Below are positions 32,191-41,967 of a DNA stretch of 64,000 bases, piece after piece (position 1 is the stretch's first letter; each line of letters begins with the position of its first letter). The stretch spans positions 35,129 to 99,128 of the forward strand of contig JANSLP010000098.1 of the NCBI GenBank assembly GCA_029298735.1, in the 5' to 3' direction. The stretch comes from Ophiostoma sp. CBS 140.51. Taxonomy: Eukaryota; Ascomycota; Sordariomycetes; Ophiostomatales; Ophiostomataceae. The position numbers and the translations under genes were made by a program. The notes beneath the pieces were generated by a model. The model searched no databases and was not told where the DNA came from. It saw only the letters and a program-made list of their open reading frames with translations.

Positions 32191-34641
32191 ATGCCGCCAT
32201 CTAGGCTAGCCCAACAAACGCGCCCCCGAAAGGGCCACTATTCGTGCGAGTTCTGCCGCGTGCGTAAGTTGCGATGCAGCCGGCCACTGCCATGCATCAA
32301 CTGTGTGTCGCGAGGTAAGATGTGTGTGATGGACGTGGAAGGTCCAGTGGTGGAAGATCGACAATCAATACCGTCCTCACGACCACTGTCACCGCCGACG
32401 CAAACAGCTACCAACACCGGCAACGACCTCAGCAACCATGCTCTCCTCGACGAGGTGCATCGGCTGCGACACTTGGCCAAGGATCTGGAGAGGCGGATCG
32501 GCCATGGAGGGGCCGGCTCGACGAAGACTCCGCAGGCACAACATTTATTACCAACGATAACGCATCCAATTCATTCCGCACCCTCACCCACTTGGGCCCC
32601 CGACGCGATGGGCCCGATCTGTGCCGTCGTGACGCACCTTGACCGTGTGTCCATGGGCAAAGGTTCCTACGCGGACGTGCAGACAGCATCTGTAACTGGA
32701 TCACCATCAGCTCTGTCGTCGACCACCACTATAGCAGCGGAAAGGCCAGCTGGTCAATCAACAGGTAGCTTTGAACAAAGCGGTCTCGCAATCAAGATTG
32801 AGCCTATCTTCTCTATCCCGACAGCATCTGAGTACACTTACAATATTGTCGATGGCAACCGGCTCAGTTCTCCACGGCGATGCATCTACCTTCCACTTTA
32901 CCAAGAAACGAATGTCCTCATTGAGACATTTTTGAAGACAGTCAGCAGTTTCTATCATATTGTGCACCACCCGACGGTACCATCGCTTGTTGCAAACGTC
33001 TACGAAAATGTGCAACGGCAAAAAGGAGCTGATCTGTCACTCGGAGACGTACTGTTGGTGTTGAGCATGATTGCCACTGGAACGTGCCTCTACAGCCCGC
33101 CAGCCCAACCAGGCCCTGCGATATTCTCCTCTCGTGACGAAGCTGCTCGACAAACATCATATTGGATCGAGATTGCACTCCATGTCCTTGATGCCATTGT
33201 CCGAGGACCAGCTCCACCTACTTTGTCGGCAGTGCAGAGTGTCATCACTTTGTCGTTTCTGATCAGCAACGTCGAGGGTGTCGGCTACCGTTATCGATAC
33301 ATTGTGTCGACTGCTCTTCTGCTTGGCCGCGAGTTGGGCCTGCATTGCATTGACCAAGAGCACAGTGGCAGTCCCCACAATTCCAGCCTAGCGACCCCAT
33401 TCCAACGTGAACTCGGTCGACGAGCATGGTGGTACCTGGCATCGACGGATTGGCTTCTAGCGGCACGAAACAGTGGACCCGGCGTCGGCGTCTACCAAAC
33501 CCATCCACAGATGATGCGTGTCCGTGAGCCGTGCAATATTGATGACAGCCAATTGCTGGAGGGAAATGTCGGCGAGCCTATCCGGGGTCTTCCCTTGGAT
33601 GTTCCTACCGACATGTCATACTATATGCAGCGCATGCGTCTGTCCAAAGTGGCACGCGGGATTGTCGATCGTATGCCGATGGTATCGGGCACGCAGTTTG
33701 TGGGTGGACCAGCGTCGTCGTCTGCCTCAGCGGCGTCATTGCTGGCTGCCTACCGGGAGAGTGCCACTGCATCCGATGCCGAGCTAGATGCCATGTTGAA
33801 GGATATGCCTTTGTTCCTTCGGTTCGAAACGTACGAGCAGACGCAGATTGAGTGGACAGAAGATGACGAAGACGGAAAGTCGCCCAAGAGTCTCTTCATT
33901 CAAGCATTTATGCTTCACTCTCTCATCCATACCCAGCGATGCAAGTTGCATTTGTCCTATTTGACATCTTGGCGACGCCAGACTGGAACAAACAGAGCCC
34001 ACAACCAAAATTATGACCGGCCTTCAGTGTCTGACTCAACAACAACATCTCGTGCTGTCTGCATCGAGGCAGCTCGACAGATCATCCACGCAGAGACCCA
34101 ACTCCGACAACGAGCAGCCAAGCATCCCTTTGTGCAGAGTCGGCTGTCGTGTGTTTTGTACGGCGTCTTTCTAGCCACCATTGTCCTGTTGATTGACTTG
34201 TGTGCGGATAATGGCACTGGCAGCGAGATGGACACTGGGGATGATTCGCCTGATACGAGTGCCGCTTTTGCAGCTCTGCAGATTGTGTCTGATGCGCGTC
34301 CGTACTCACCTGCTGCGGCTGAGCTGTACACGTCGTTGACACAATTGTTGGCCAACCATCGACCGCAACTGCTTGAAGAAGGCCTGCAAAGGTTGGGGAC
34401 GTCGATGCCAGAAATCTCATCTGCTACAACTGACACTGCACAATCAGTCACACCTGCTACATCTGCAACAATTACTTCGCCCTTGAACAATGCAACGCAG
34501 GACTATAGTTTATCCAACCTTGCATTCAACGACGCCATGTACACGAACCCAATGGCACTTCATTTCGATGGCCTCGACGACTTGGCTCAGTTCCAGTGGG
34601 ATGATTTGCTGGCGGGCGTTGATACGACTATGTTTGTGTAG
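32191..34641 (+). CDS. Zn2Cys6 transcription factor with fungal middle homology domain
   Basis: Intronless 816-residue regulator. The binuclear zinc cluster is complete at residues 19-45: Cys19-x2-Cys22-x6-Cys29-x5-Cys35-x2-Cys38-x6-Cys45, preceded by a basic stretch (RPRKGHYS). A short leucine-containing helix at about 88-100 (LLDEVHRLRHLAKDLERR) fits the dimerisation coiled coil. Residues about 230-560 carry the fungal-specific transcription factor domain (PF04082), with GVGYRYRYIVSTALLLGRELGLH and LGRRAWWYLASTDWLLAARN. The C terminus is acidic and aromatic (LDDLAQFQWDDLLAGVDTTMF), like an activation domain. It acts in the nucleus; targets are unknown. The CGG inverted repeat just upstream suggests autoregulation, and the nearby MFS and oxygenase genes are candidate targets. 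Confidence 0.92.
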   Translation: MPPSRLAQQTRPRKGHYSCEFCRVRKLRCSRPLPCINCVSRGKMCVMDVEGPVVEDRQSIPSSRPLSPPTQTATNTGNDLSNHALLDEVHRLRHLAKDLERRIGHGGAGSTKTPQAQHLLPTITHPIHSAPSPTWAPDAMGPICAVVTHLDRVSMGKGSYADVQTASVTGSPSALSSTTTIAAERPAGQSTGSFEQSGLAIKIEPIFSIPTASEYTYNIVDGNRLSSPRRCIYLPLYQETNVLIETFLKTVSSFYHIVHHPTVPSLVANVYENVQRQKGADLSLGDVLLVLSMIATGTCLYSPPAQPGPAIFSSRDEAARQTSYWIEIALHVLDAIVRGPAPPTLSAVQSVITLSFLISNVEGVGYRYRYIVSTALLLGRELGLHCIDQEHSGSPHNSSLATPFQRELGRRAWWYLASTDWLLAARNSGPGVGVYQTHPQMMRVREPCNIDDSQLLEGNVGEPIRGLPLDVPTDMSYYMQRMRLSKVARGIVDRMPMVSGTQFVGGPASSSASAASLLAAYRESATASDAELDAMLKDMPLFLRFETYEQTQIEWTEDDEDGKSPKSLFIQAFMLHSLIHTQRCKLHLSYLTSWRRQTGTNRAHNQNYDRPSVSDSTTTSRAVCIEAARQIIHAETQLRQRAAKHPFVQSRLSCVLYGVFLATIVLLIDLCADNGTGSEMDTGDDSPDTSAAFAALQIVSDARPYSPAAAELYTSLTQLLANHRPQLLEEGLQRLGTSMPEISSATTDTAQSVTPATSATITSPLNNATQDYSLSNLAFNDAMYTNPMALHFDGLDDLAQFQWDDLLAGVDTTMFV

Positions 34642-34737
34642 AGAGGAATTATCTTGGTACTGTACATTGAGTGCTATATGGTTATCTAAAATACAAATGA
34701 GTTTTTTTTCAGTCTCTCATTATCTGGCTCTGTTTTC

Positions 34738-35158
34738 AGTGTATCGTGTCGCGACGATTCCATTCTGCCACAAGATCCTCGATTGGCCGTGACAAAGATG
34801 GAGCCTCGCCTTGTTTTTGATGTTTGTCCGAGCTCCGTGTGCAGTCAAGACAGCTTTGGCGTTGGTCAGGCTGTATGCAGCCACCCAGTATAGAGCCGTG
34901 TTGCCATCCATGTCTGTCTGTCTCATTCACCAAAGCGACACGCTCCTCCTCTGTCCTGGCACCCCGCAGCATATCCTTGACTAGGGCATGCATATCAATC
35001 ACCCCGTCGGCTCTCGCTGCTGCGTCATGAACCGGCCGCATATCCTGCTCCGCGCACGCGGCAAGATTCTTCAGGATCTCATCAAGTGGCTTTAAACGCC
35101 CCTTGTCACCATATATAACAGCTCGTTTTGTAAAGTTATCCTCAGGTGACCCCTGCAT
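34738..35158 (-). pseudogene. Frameshifted ankyrin-repeat gene relic
   Basis: A 142-codon minus-strand frame begins with helical ankyrin-like sequence (MRPVHDAAARADGVIDMHALV). At about 34925 the ankyrin signature continues in the next frame as DMDGNTALYWVAAYSLTNAK and HGARTNIKNK, then appears to return to the first frame as QGEAPSLS near 34825. Two compensating frameshifts are the simplest reading; the first lies in a GACAGACAGACA tract that could have slipped. A branch point and TGCAG acceptor precede 35155, so an upstream exon may be lost or unrecognised. No complete protein can be made, so I call it a relic. A sequencing error is possible but less likely at two places. Confidence 0.55.
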
Positions 35159-36252
35159 AGCCAATTAGTAGTCAATCGGTGGCGACACCCTCGGGAGCGA
35201 TGAGAACACTTGAAAGACAACGTTATGGTTCGTTTTGGTCAATGGCAAGCCACAGATGGGGTAACGAGCCGAATCCGCCCCATCCTCCCAGGCGGGTCAG
35301 ATGGCGGATCGTAATTTGGTACTTGAAAGTCTTTGTACTTGTCCGATGCGAGAGCCGTGTAGTCTTTGGGGTTGGGCGTATCCTTAGATCCAGGGGAGGG
35401 TGGGAAGGCCGTCGTGGCATTGGGTTGGGAAATGGAAAAGTTGAGGCGGAGTAGTGAAATTTGTGCTTGAGGAAAGCGTGGTGGTTGTGGTCGAAGGCGG
35501 CAATATGCAAACGAGCGGCGGAAAATGGGAGGCAGATCCATTGCATCAGGTAGCAAACCCCAGAATTGGTTGACTTGATTGACCCTTTTAAAGCAGCTTT
35601 CACAGCTGAAGTTGCAAATGCCACAAAATTGAAAAGGGGGAAGACGAAGCCAAAATTGCAATGTGACGTCCAAATAAGGTTGGCCTGAGAATAATGGCCC
35701 GTATTTCTCCGCCGCAAAACCCCACAGGCCGGTCGGCCACAGGCCAATATTGGGGGCCAGAAAGACATTGTGAAATGTGAATTACAAAGAAAAACCAAGG
35801 ACAACAAAATGTAAAGATCTAGAGTGAAGTGTCGAAAGTTAAGTCCGTTGTTCGGACTCGGGGCTCTTATTTACGGTTCACGGAGATGTGAAGTGAAGTG
35901 ATTTGGATTTGGCACGGCGCTGGCAGCTGATCGTTGAGCGCCTCCGCTTGGCGCCACGGAAAACCCGCGGAGGACGGAGATGGAGGGCGAAAGTCACAAC
36001 AGAAATAAGTAAAATAGGCGAGAATATCCTGACCAAATTGATCTAACAGCAATATTTTATTTACAACACTTTCTGGCCTTATTCGTTCCTTTGTTTACTT
36101 CTTTGTGGATTGTTCTCGCTTCAACAGATGACCGAAGCACATTGTCTACTCTGCTTGCTAATGGTATGACCTCGCTTCTTCCATTAGGCCACCACTGGAT
36201 CAGACTTGTCATCTCTATTAGTCACACTTTCCAACGCAACACTTTTGACAAC
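35159..36252. other. 1.1-kb intergenic region
   Basis: Between the ankyrin relic and an MFS gene. A minus-strand open frame at 35223-35807 has no recognisable domain and reads as chance. The right end is the promoter and leader of the MFS gene. Confidence 0.35.
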
Positions 36253-37845
36253 ATGTCTTCATCCGGCGAAAAGACAGCCGACCACAGCGATGTGGATGTC
36301 GAGGCCAACGTCTTGGCAGACAAACCGGAGACGACTCTCAACAACACCGACGACACGGCTACGGAAAAAGATGCTGTGGATGATGCCAATGAAGGAGTCA
36401 AGATTGTCGACTTTGACGGACCTGACGACCCCGAGAACCCCATGAATTGGCCATCCAGGAAGAAGACGTTCACTATTGCCTTGGTGACTTTGATGACCAT
36501 CCTGTCGTATGTTCAGACTATCCTGCCATAAAAAAAGAACGCATGCTAACCCGACAGCCCCATCGGATCAACAATCAGCTCGGCAGCCGCCTCCGACATC
36601 ATGTCCCATTTCCACTCGGACAATCAAACAGTCGGCGCTCTCGTTACTACCATCTACCTTCTCGGTTATGCCTGTGGTCCCATGGCCATTGCACCACTCT
36701 CCGAATTGTATGGACGTGCTCCTCTCTACAAGATCTGCATCGTCTGGTTCGTCATCTTCCATGTAGCCTGTGCCTTGGCTCCCAATCTTGGTGCACTTGT
36801 CGTCTTCCGTTTCCTTGCCGGTATTGGTGGCTCTTGTCCTGTCACACTCGGAACGGGCAGTATTGCCGATGTCGTCCCGGCCGAGAAGCGTGCGGGTGCC
36901 CTCGCTGGTTATGTCATCGGCTCTATCGCAGGCCCATCTGTTGGTCCCATTGTTGGTGGCTACTTGACACCCGCTGCGGGCTGGCGATGGAACTTTTGGC
37001 TCATGGCCATCTTGTCAGGTGCCGTTGCCATCATTGTCATCCCGACCATGCCAGAGACGTACGCCTACGTCATCCTCGACAAGAAGACCAAGAAGCTCAA
37101 CAAGACAGTTCCCGAAAACGGACCTTACAAGAGCAAGCTTGATTCCGGTCGCACGCCGCGCGAGCACTTCGCCTTTTCTATATTCCGTCCATTAAAAATG
37201 CTGTGCGTGCCCGTGGTGTTTCTGCAGTCGCTGTATGCTGCTGTCGTCTACAGTTACCTGTACCTGTGCTTCACCACATTCCCGGCCGTCTTTGGTGACC
37301 AGTATGGCTTTGGCAGTGGTACATCTGGTCTGGTGACTCTGGGCTTTGGTGTTGGCTCGACTCTCGGCGTGGTATTCTGTGGCGGCGTCTCCAAGAAACT
37401 GGTTGCTTACCTTGCCAAGAAGAATCGTACGGGCCCCAAGCCAGAATACCTCCTGCCCACATTGATTGTTGGCGGCATCTTGATGCCTGTTGGCCTGTTT
37501 TGGTACGGCTGGTCCGCCGAGTCTCGCACCCACTGGATCGTGCCCATCATTGGAACTGCTTTCCTTGGTGGCGGTGTCATCATCACCTATATGGCCAGCA
37601 CTCTCTACTTGGTGGACGCTTACACCGTCTATGCTGCGTCCGTCACTGCTTCGGGCACGATTCTTCGCTGCTTGATGGCAACTCTTCTTCCGTTGGCCGG
37701 CAGTGCCATGTACGATCGTCTGGGCTTTGGCTGGGGCAACTCGGTGCTGGGCTTCATTGCCATTGCCTTTCTGCCGCTGGCCATCGTGCTGTACGTCTTT
37801 GGTGAGCGCATTCGTACGACCAAGCGCTTCCAGGTGAATTTTTAG
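36253..37845 (+). CDS. MFS transporter, DHA1 polyamine/multidrug type
   Basis: Two exons, 36253-36506 and 36558-37845, encode 513 residues. The 51-base intron (GTATGT, GCTAACCC branch, GACAG acceptor) interrupts segment 1 in phase 2; splicing gives TILSPIGSTISSAAASDIM. The N-terminal 60 residues are acidic and cytosolic. The pre-membrane signature DGPDDPENPMNW is typical of DHA1 drug/polyamine antiporters. Motif A reads IAPLSELYGRAPLY, and segment 5 carries SIAGPSVGPIVGGYLTP. Twelve segments fit the length. It most likely exports small organic compounds at the plasma membrane. The ATG at 36253 (CAACATGTC) is preferred over one at 36091 because the preceding residues are hydrophobic leader-like and unlike the family. 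It is tail-to-tail with the next MFS gene (197-base gap). Confidence 0.9.
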
Positions 37846-38042
37846 ATGCCGTGTGGGGAGAGATGGAGTTGGAGACAGTAGTGACGGTCTGGTGAGAGAC
37901 ATGGGAGACAGTTAATGAATGATTGTAGTCGAGAGCGCGAGTACGGTGGACGGAAGGAAGCCTAACGGAACATTGAAATTATTGCATATAAAACGCAGAT
38001 AGACTGGCAAACATAATTTCGTATATAAACTAATACAGAACA

Positions 38043-39623
38043 CTACTCGTCTAAGTCCACCTTGTCTTTCGTTTCTACCGGGAAGGTCAACGACACCATG
38101 GCAGCAATGGCTAGCAATCCTGCACAAATATACAACGGCGTGGCTGTAGCCGTACTGAACACGGTGACCACAAGTGCAGCCACGATACCCATTAGTCTGT
38201 TAATGGCCAAAGCGACACCATAACCGGTGGCACGGTGGGCAGCTGGGAGCACCTCTGGCGTGTAAGCGTAGAGGTTGGCATAATAAATATTGATGCACAG
38301 TGATATGCTACAACTCCAAAAGAGACTCTGGTGAGCCGTAGTGACCGTCGTGTAGCCGATAAAGGAAGCCATTGTAACCATCGCACCGACAAACATGGTT
38401 CCTTTGCGGCCAATAACTGGAAGTGCACACAGTCCACCAGCAATAATAGGTCCGGGGATGGCACACAGATTGGTCAACGCAAAGCCCACCCAGACATTGA
38501 CACTCTCATCTTCCGAGTCGCTTTGACAACTCGCCAAGTACTCGGGTAAGAACATGTAGAAGAGAGGGTATGCGAGACCGATCAGGCCCCAAGCCAACCA
38601 GAGTAAGATGACGGTCAACATGGAGCTATGAGTGGTGAAGAGGCCAGAGACGTGGATGCGTAGTTCCTCGAGCCAAGATGTATGATCGGTATCGGTACTA
38701 CCATCCGTCACATCGCCACAGTCTTGCAAATTCTCGAGGGTCATGTCAAATGGGCGACCGTAAGTGGTAGCCAGACCACCTAGCAAAGACACGACCTCTG
38801 CATCTTGGCCGTGGCTGACGAGATAATGCGGTGTCTCTTGCAGATGGATGAGAAGACTACGAGCCAAGGCCATCAGTAAGACAATACCGCCTGCCGTAAT
38901 GTAGAGATACCGCCAGCCCATATTGTCACCGCGAGCGCAGTCGGAGCCGTCCAGTGGACAGCTGTACTTCATGAGTGGCCACGCAAAAAGTCCAGCCGCC
39001 GTCTGGCCAACACCCCACCAGCAGGCCAAGGTCGTCACCATCCACCGTTTGCGCGATGGCAAGAACTCAAGAAAGACGGTAGCATCGAGAGCGATGTTTC
39101 CGCCTTCGCCGAAGCCAGACATGGCTACACAAAACAGCCAAACAGTATAACTGGGTGTAAGGCCAGAAAGCATTCCGAAGAGGGCACACACGAATAGGGA
39201 GAAGTGGAATGCTCCACGACGGCCAAGAACGTCTGCGCCGAGACCCCAGCAGATGGAGCCGAGGAGCAGGCCGGCATACAATGCCACTGGGCCGCTCCGG
39301 GACCACGATGGATGGTACTCGGCAACAACCTGGTCAGCGGCGATGCTTATCAAGAAGCCCATGAGTGAGTCGGCAGCATAGCCGAAGCCGGACAAACAAA
39401 ACAGCTTCACATGGTATGTCGTGAAGCCGATCTGGTCAATAGCCTGAAAGGTGCAGATGTCAGTACCAAAAATGTAAACAAACCAGTATATAAATTGTGT
39501 GCCACCTACCTGGTCAACCAGACGCATCTTGGCTGCGAGAGCATCGTCGGCTCCGTGTCTCTTTGGCAGCAAAACCGATGTCTCCGAAGAGGCCGCCTCT
39601 TGGTCGCCTCGGAGCAAGCTCAT
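38043..39623 (-). CDS. MFS transporter, SV2/SVOP-like sugar-porter relative
   Basis: Two exons, 39623-39510 and 39443-38043, encode 504 residues. The 66-base intron (GTAGGT, TACTGACA branch, TTTCAG) is in frame without a stop; its removal joins RLVDQ to AIDQIGFTTYH, the expected start of segment 1 in this subfamily. Motif A lies at ADVLGRRGAFH. The loop after segment 3 has GFGEGGNIALDATVFLEFLPSRKR, the SV2/SVOP hallmark. A large central loop carries ETPHYLV, and segments 7-12 follow, with YAYTPEVLPAAHRATGYG near the end. It is probably a plasma-membrane transporter for an organic anion, cation or nicotinate-like compound; the substrate is not deducible. It is convergent with the DHA1 gene and divergent from the oxygenase-like gene. 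Confidence 0.88.
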   Translation of the reverse strand: MSLLRGDQEAASSETSVLLPKRHGADDALAAKMRLVDQVGGTQFIYWFVYIFGTDICTFQAIDQIGFTTYHVKLFCLSGFGYAADSLMGFLISIAADQVVAEYHPSWSRSGPVALYAGLLLGSICWGLGADVLGRRGAFHFSLFVCALFGMLSGLTPSYTVWLFCVAMSGFGEGGNIALDATVFLEFLPSRKRWMVTTLACWWGVGQTAAGLFAWPLMKYSCPLDGSDCARGDNMGWRYLYITAGGIVLLMALARSLLIHLQETPHYLVSHGQDAEVVSLLGGLATTYGRPFDMTLENLQDCGDVTDGSTDTDHTSWLEELRIHVSGLFTTHSSMLTVILLWLAWGLIGLAYPLFYMFLPEYLASCQSDSEDESVNVWVGFALTNLCAIPGPIIAGGLCALPVIGRKGTMFVGAMVTMASFIGYTTVTTAHQSLFWSCSISLCINIYYANLYAYTPEVLPAAHRATGYGVALAINRLMGIVAALVVTVFSTATATPLYICAGLLAIAAMVSLTFPVETKDKVDLDE

Positions 39624-40026
39624 GGCGATGTATGTCGTAACTTGTATGTTGTCATGAGGAAGAGATGAAAGGCTGAAAAATTATTAACTTTGGACACATG
39701 AGGTGGTCGGCTTGATTTTTTTTTTGTACCCGTTTTTTTTTTCTATCCCTAAAATGCACGCTGTGACTCCCCTCCGCGGGTGTCGGCGCGGGATCCACAG
39801 TGCGGCCGTGGTGGAACATCACGCAATTCTTCCCGTCCAGTCCCAAAAGGGAAATATTCTGGCTCGCGCTTACATCGCAGACATCGGGACATAACATGGG
39901 GCGACACATTTTGATGTATTGGTTTATGCTAGTATATATAAAATATGAACCAGCTGGCCCGACGACGCCATCGCTAAAGGAACTATCTATCACGATTGTC
40001 GAGAAAAACCTTCAAATGATGCTACA
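39624..40026. promoter_or_regulatory. Divergent promoter of MFS and oxygenase-like genes
   Basis: A 403-base region between divergent starts. TATATATAAA at 39933-39942 lies 85 bases before the oxygenase-like start. Poly-T runs lie at 39717-39740. Shared control of transporter and enzyme is plausible from the layout. Confidence 0.45.
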
Positions 40027-41277
40027 ATGTCAGAAACAATGACCGAGACGATAACAGCCACAGTGGCCACAACGACCACCGTCGTGGCCGAGGCACCAGT
40101 GCTGCCTTTTGAGCCGGCGATTCACCTCGCTTTCGAGCCGCCGGCAGCACGACACTCCTTCACAGAACTCGGCCTCGACCGACCAACGACAGCGCCCGAT
40201 GTATGCTATACCGACCCATTCCCGCTGTTTTCGGCCGAAGGTGTGCGCATGATTCGGCAGGAACTGTTGAGCAAGAAAGTGCTGGACAAGCACTTGACCT
40301 CGTGGCCTCGAGCGCCGTGCATCATCAGCTACCACGAAGAGACGGCGACATGGATCAACAATATGTGGAACCACCCGGCCGTGCGGGAGTGCATCGAGAC
40401 GGCGTTTGGCGAGAAGCTCAAAATACTGGGCCGCCGTGGCGAGGTCGGGCACTGCAACGTGCAGCTCGGTGTTGGAGGCAAAGAGGCTGTGTATGACCTC
40501 AAGGCGGAGCCGAGTCCACCAAAGACGGAGTCAGAAAAGGATGACGACGACCCGTACTCTAAGACCCTTACAGATACATGGCACCGCGATTCGACGCAGC
40601 TCGTGGTGGTCGTCATGCTGAGCGACACTTCGACAATGGACGGCGGCGAGACAGCCATTCGCGTTGGTGGAGGCAAAGTTCTTAAAGCACGCGGTGCCAG
40701 TGCGGGAACTGCCGTCCTTTTGCAAGGCGCACACACACCTCATGCCGCATTGCGGGCAACTAACATTCACGAACGCATCAGCATGGTCACCAGCTGGCAC
40801 TTTGCCAACCCAGATCTCGACGACACAGGTACCTCTCTACGAAGTGTCAAGCCAGACAACCCATTGGGCGCGGTCATCACCGACGACTTCTTCAGCCACA
40901 AGCTCAAGAAACTGCGGGATCGCATCGACGTCCAGCTTGAACGATTGGAGGAGCGACGAGTCAGACCAACAGAGGATCCCCATCGGCCACTACTTGGCCG
41001 TGAAGCGATTGAAGGCTGGGCCAGAGAGCAGGTCAGCCTGTTGACACACACGGCATGGGAACTGTGTGAAAGATATCCGAAATGGTTGTACCAGGACGTG
41101 CCAGCGACTGTCATGGGCGACTACGCAAAGCACACTCTGGTGGCAGATGCAAGTACGGCGTCAACACAGAAAGACGCTCATACAGCGACCTCAAAACCAT
41201 CACAGCCTTCCGTGGCCGTCGGTCTCGGCTTTTTGGCAGGGCTTACCGCCGGCGTTGTCTTGGCTCGGAGATTTTAG
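40027..41277 (+). CDS. 2-oxoglutarate/Fe(II) oxygenase-like protein with C-terminal anchor
   Basis: Intronless 416-residue protein. The central part has the jelly-roll iron site of 2-oxoglutarate-dependent oxygenases: His186-x-Asp188 (TWHRDST), then GGETAIRVGGGKVLKARGASAG and the distal half with His239 and Arg250 (TPHAALRATNIHERISMV), where Arg would hold 2-oxoglutarate. A Ser/Thr-rich N terminus (1-25) and a charged insertion (160-178) are probably disordered. The last 21 residues (VAVGLGFLAGLTAGVVLARRF) form one transmembrane helix ending in basic residues, suggesting a tail-anchored protein facing the cytosol; no N-terminal signal is seen. A hydroxylation or oxidation is expected. Its substrate is unknown. 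It is divergent from an SV2-like transporter and followed by a Zn2Cys6 regulator, so a small pathway is possible. Confidence 0.75.
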   Translation: MSETMTETITATVATTTTVVAEAPVLPFEPAIHLAFEPPAARHSFTELGLDRPTTAPDVCYTDPFPLFSAEGVRMIRQELLSKKVLDKHLTSWPRAPCIISYHEETATWINNMWNHPAVRECIETAFGEKLKILGRRGEVGHCNVQLGVGGKEAVYDLKAEPSPPKTESEKDDDDPYSKTLTDTWHRDSTQLVVVVMLSDTSTMDGGETAIRVGGGKVLKARGASAGTAVLLQGAHTPHAALRATNIHERISMVTSWHFANPDLDDTGTSLRSVKPDNPLGAVITDDFFSHKLKKLRDRIDVQLERLEERRVRPTEDPHRPLLGREAIEGWAREQVSLLTHTAWELCERYPKWLYQDVPATVMGDYAKHTLVADASTASTQKDAHTATSKPSQPSVAVGLGFLAGLTAGVVLARRF

Positions 41278-41967
41278 TTCGGCGGAATATCCCGTGGGAC
41301 TTTGTCCGTTAACGACACAACACTACATTTTCATTAGAGTCGGCGTGTTTGTTTCCTGTGTGTTTGATTTTTTGTATATAAAAGCTCGAATTGATTATAA
41401 CCACACATTATCTTATCGACGGTTAAAAATTTACTGTGGATGCCATGGGAGGAAAATGGCGGGAAACATACTTCCGCCCATCACGGCTGAGCAGACATCT
41501 AGATCCTAGCCCGGAGTGGAGACGGAGTTCGTGTCGTGAAGGATCCGTCAAAAGCGCATCTGAAAGCATCTTAGCGTTCGAACGGCGACATTACCTTTGC
41601 AATGGCGCAATCGGCACTTTCAATTTTGCCATGTGGGAAATGCTTTGCTAGGGATTTCTATAGGTCGGGTTTTCCTTTCATTGCTTCTTTCAATTGCTAT
41701 CAAGACGACGATGTGTCGCTGAATTTGTCCTCTGGAATTTGAAAATACCAAGCGTTGTGTGGAAAACGACCCATACAAAAAGGCTAGGTCCCGCATAGTA
41801 TCTCCGCCCAAATCCGCCATTGACAGGTCGGGATTTGGCCCAAAAGCAGAGCAACGCTTCGATAACCGATACAACCACTTCTATCCACGATAAGATACTA
41901 CCTTCGACATCCTCCGTGCGGAGCACGACCTTTATCAACGCTTCCACAACCAGCCACACATCCGAAG
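41278..41967. other. Intergenic region
   Basis: A 690-base region before the second regulator. A TATATAAAA sequence at about 41376 lies upstream of a 71-codon frame (41436-41651) that shows no protein-like features; I do not call it a gene. Confidence 0.35.
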
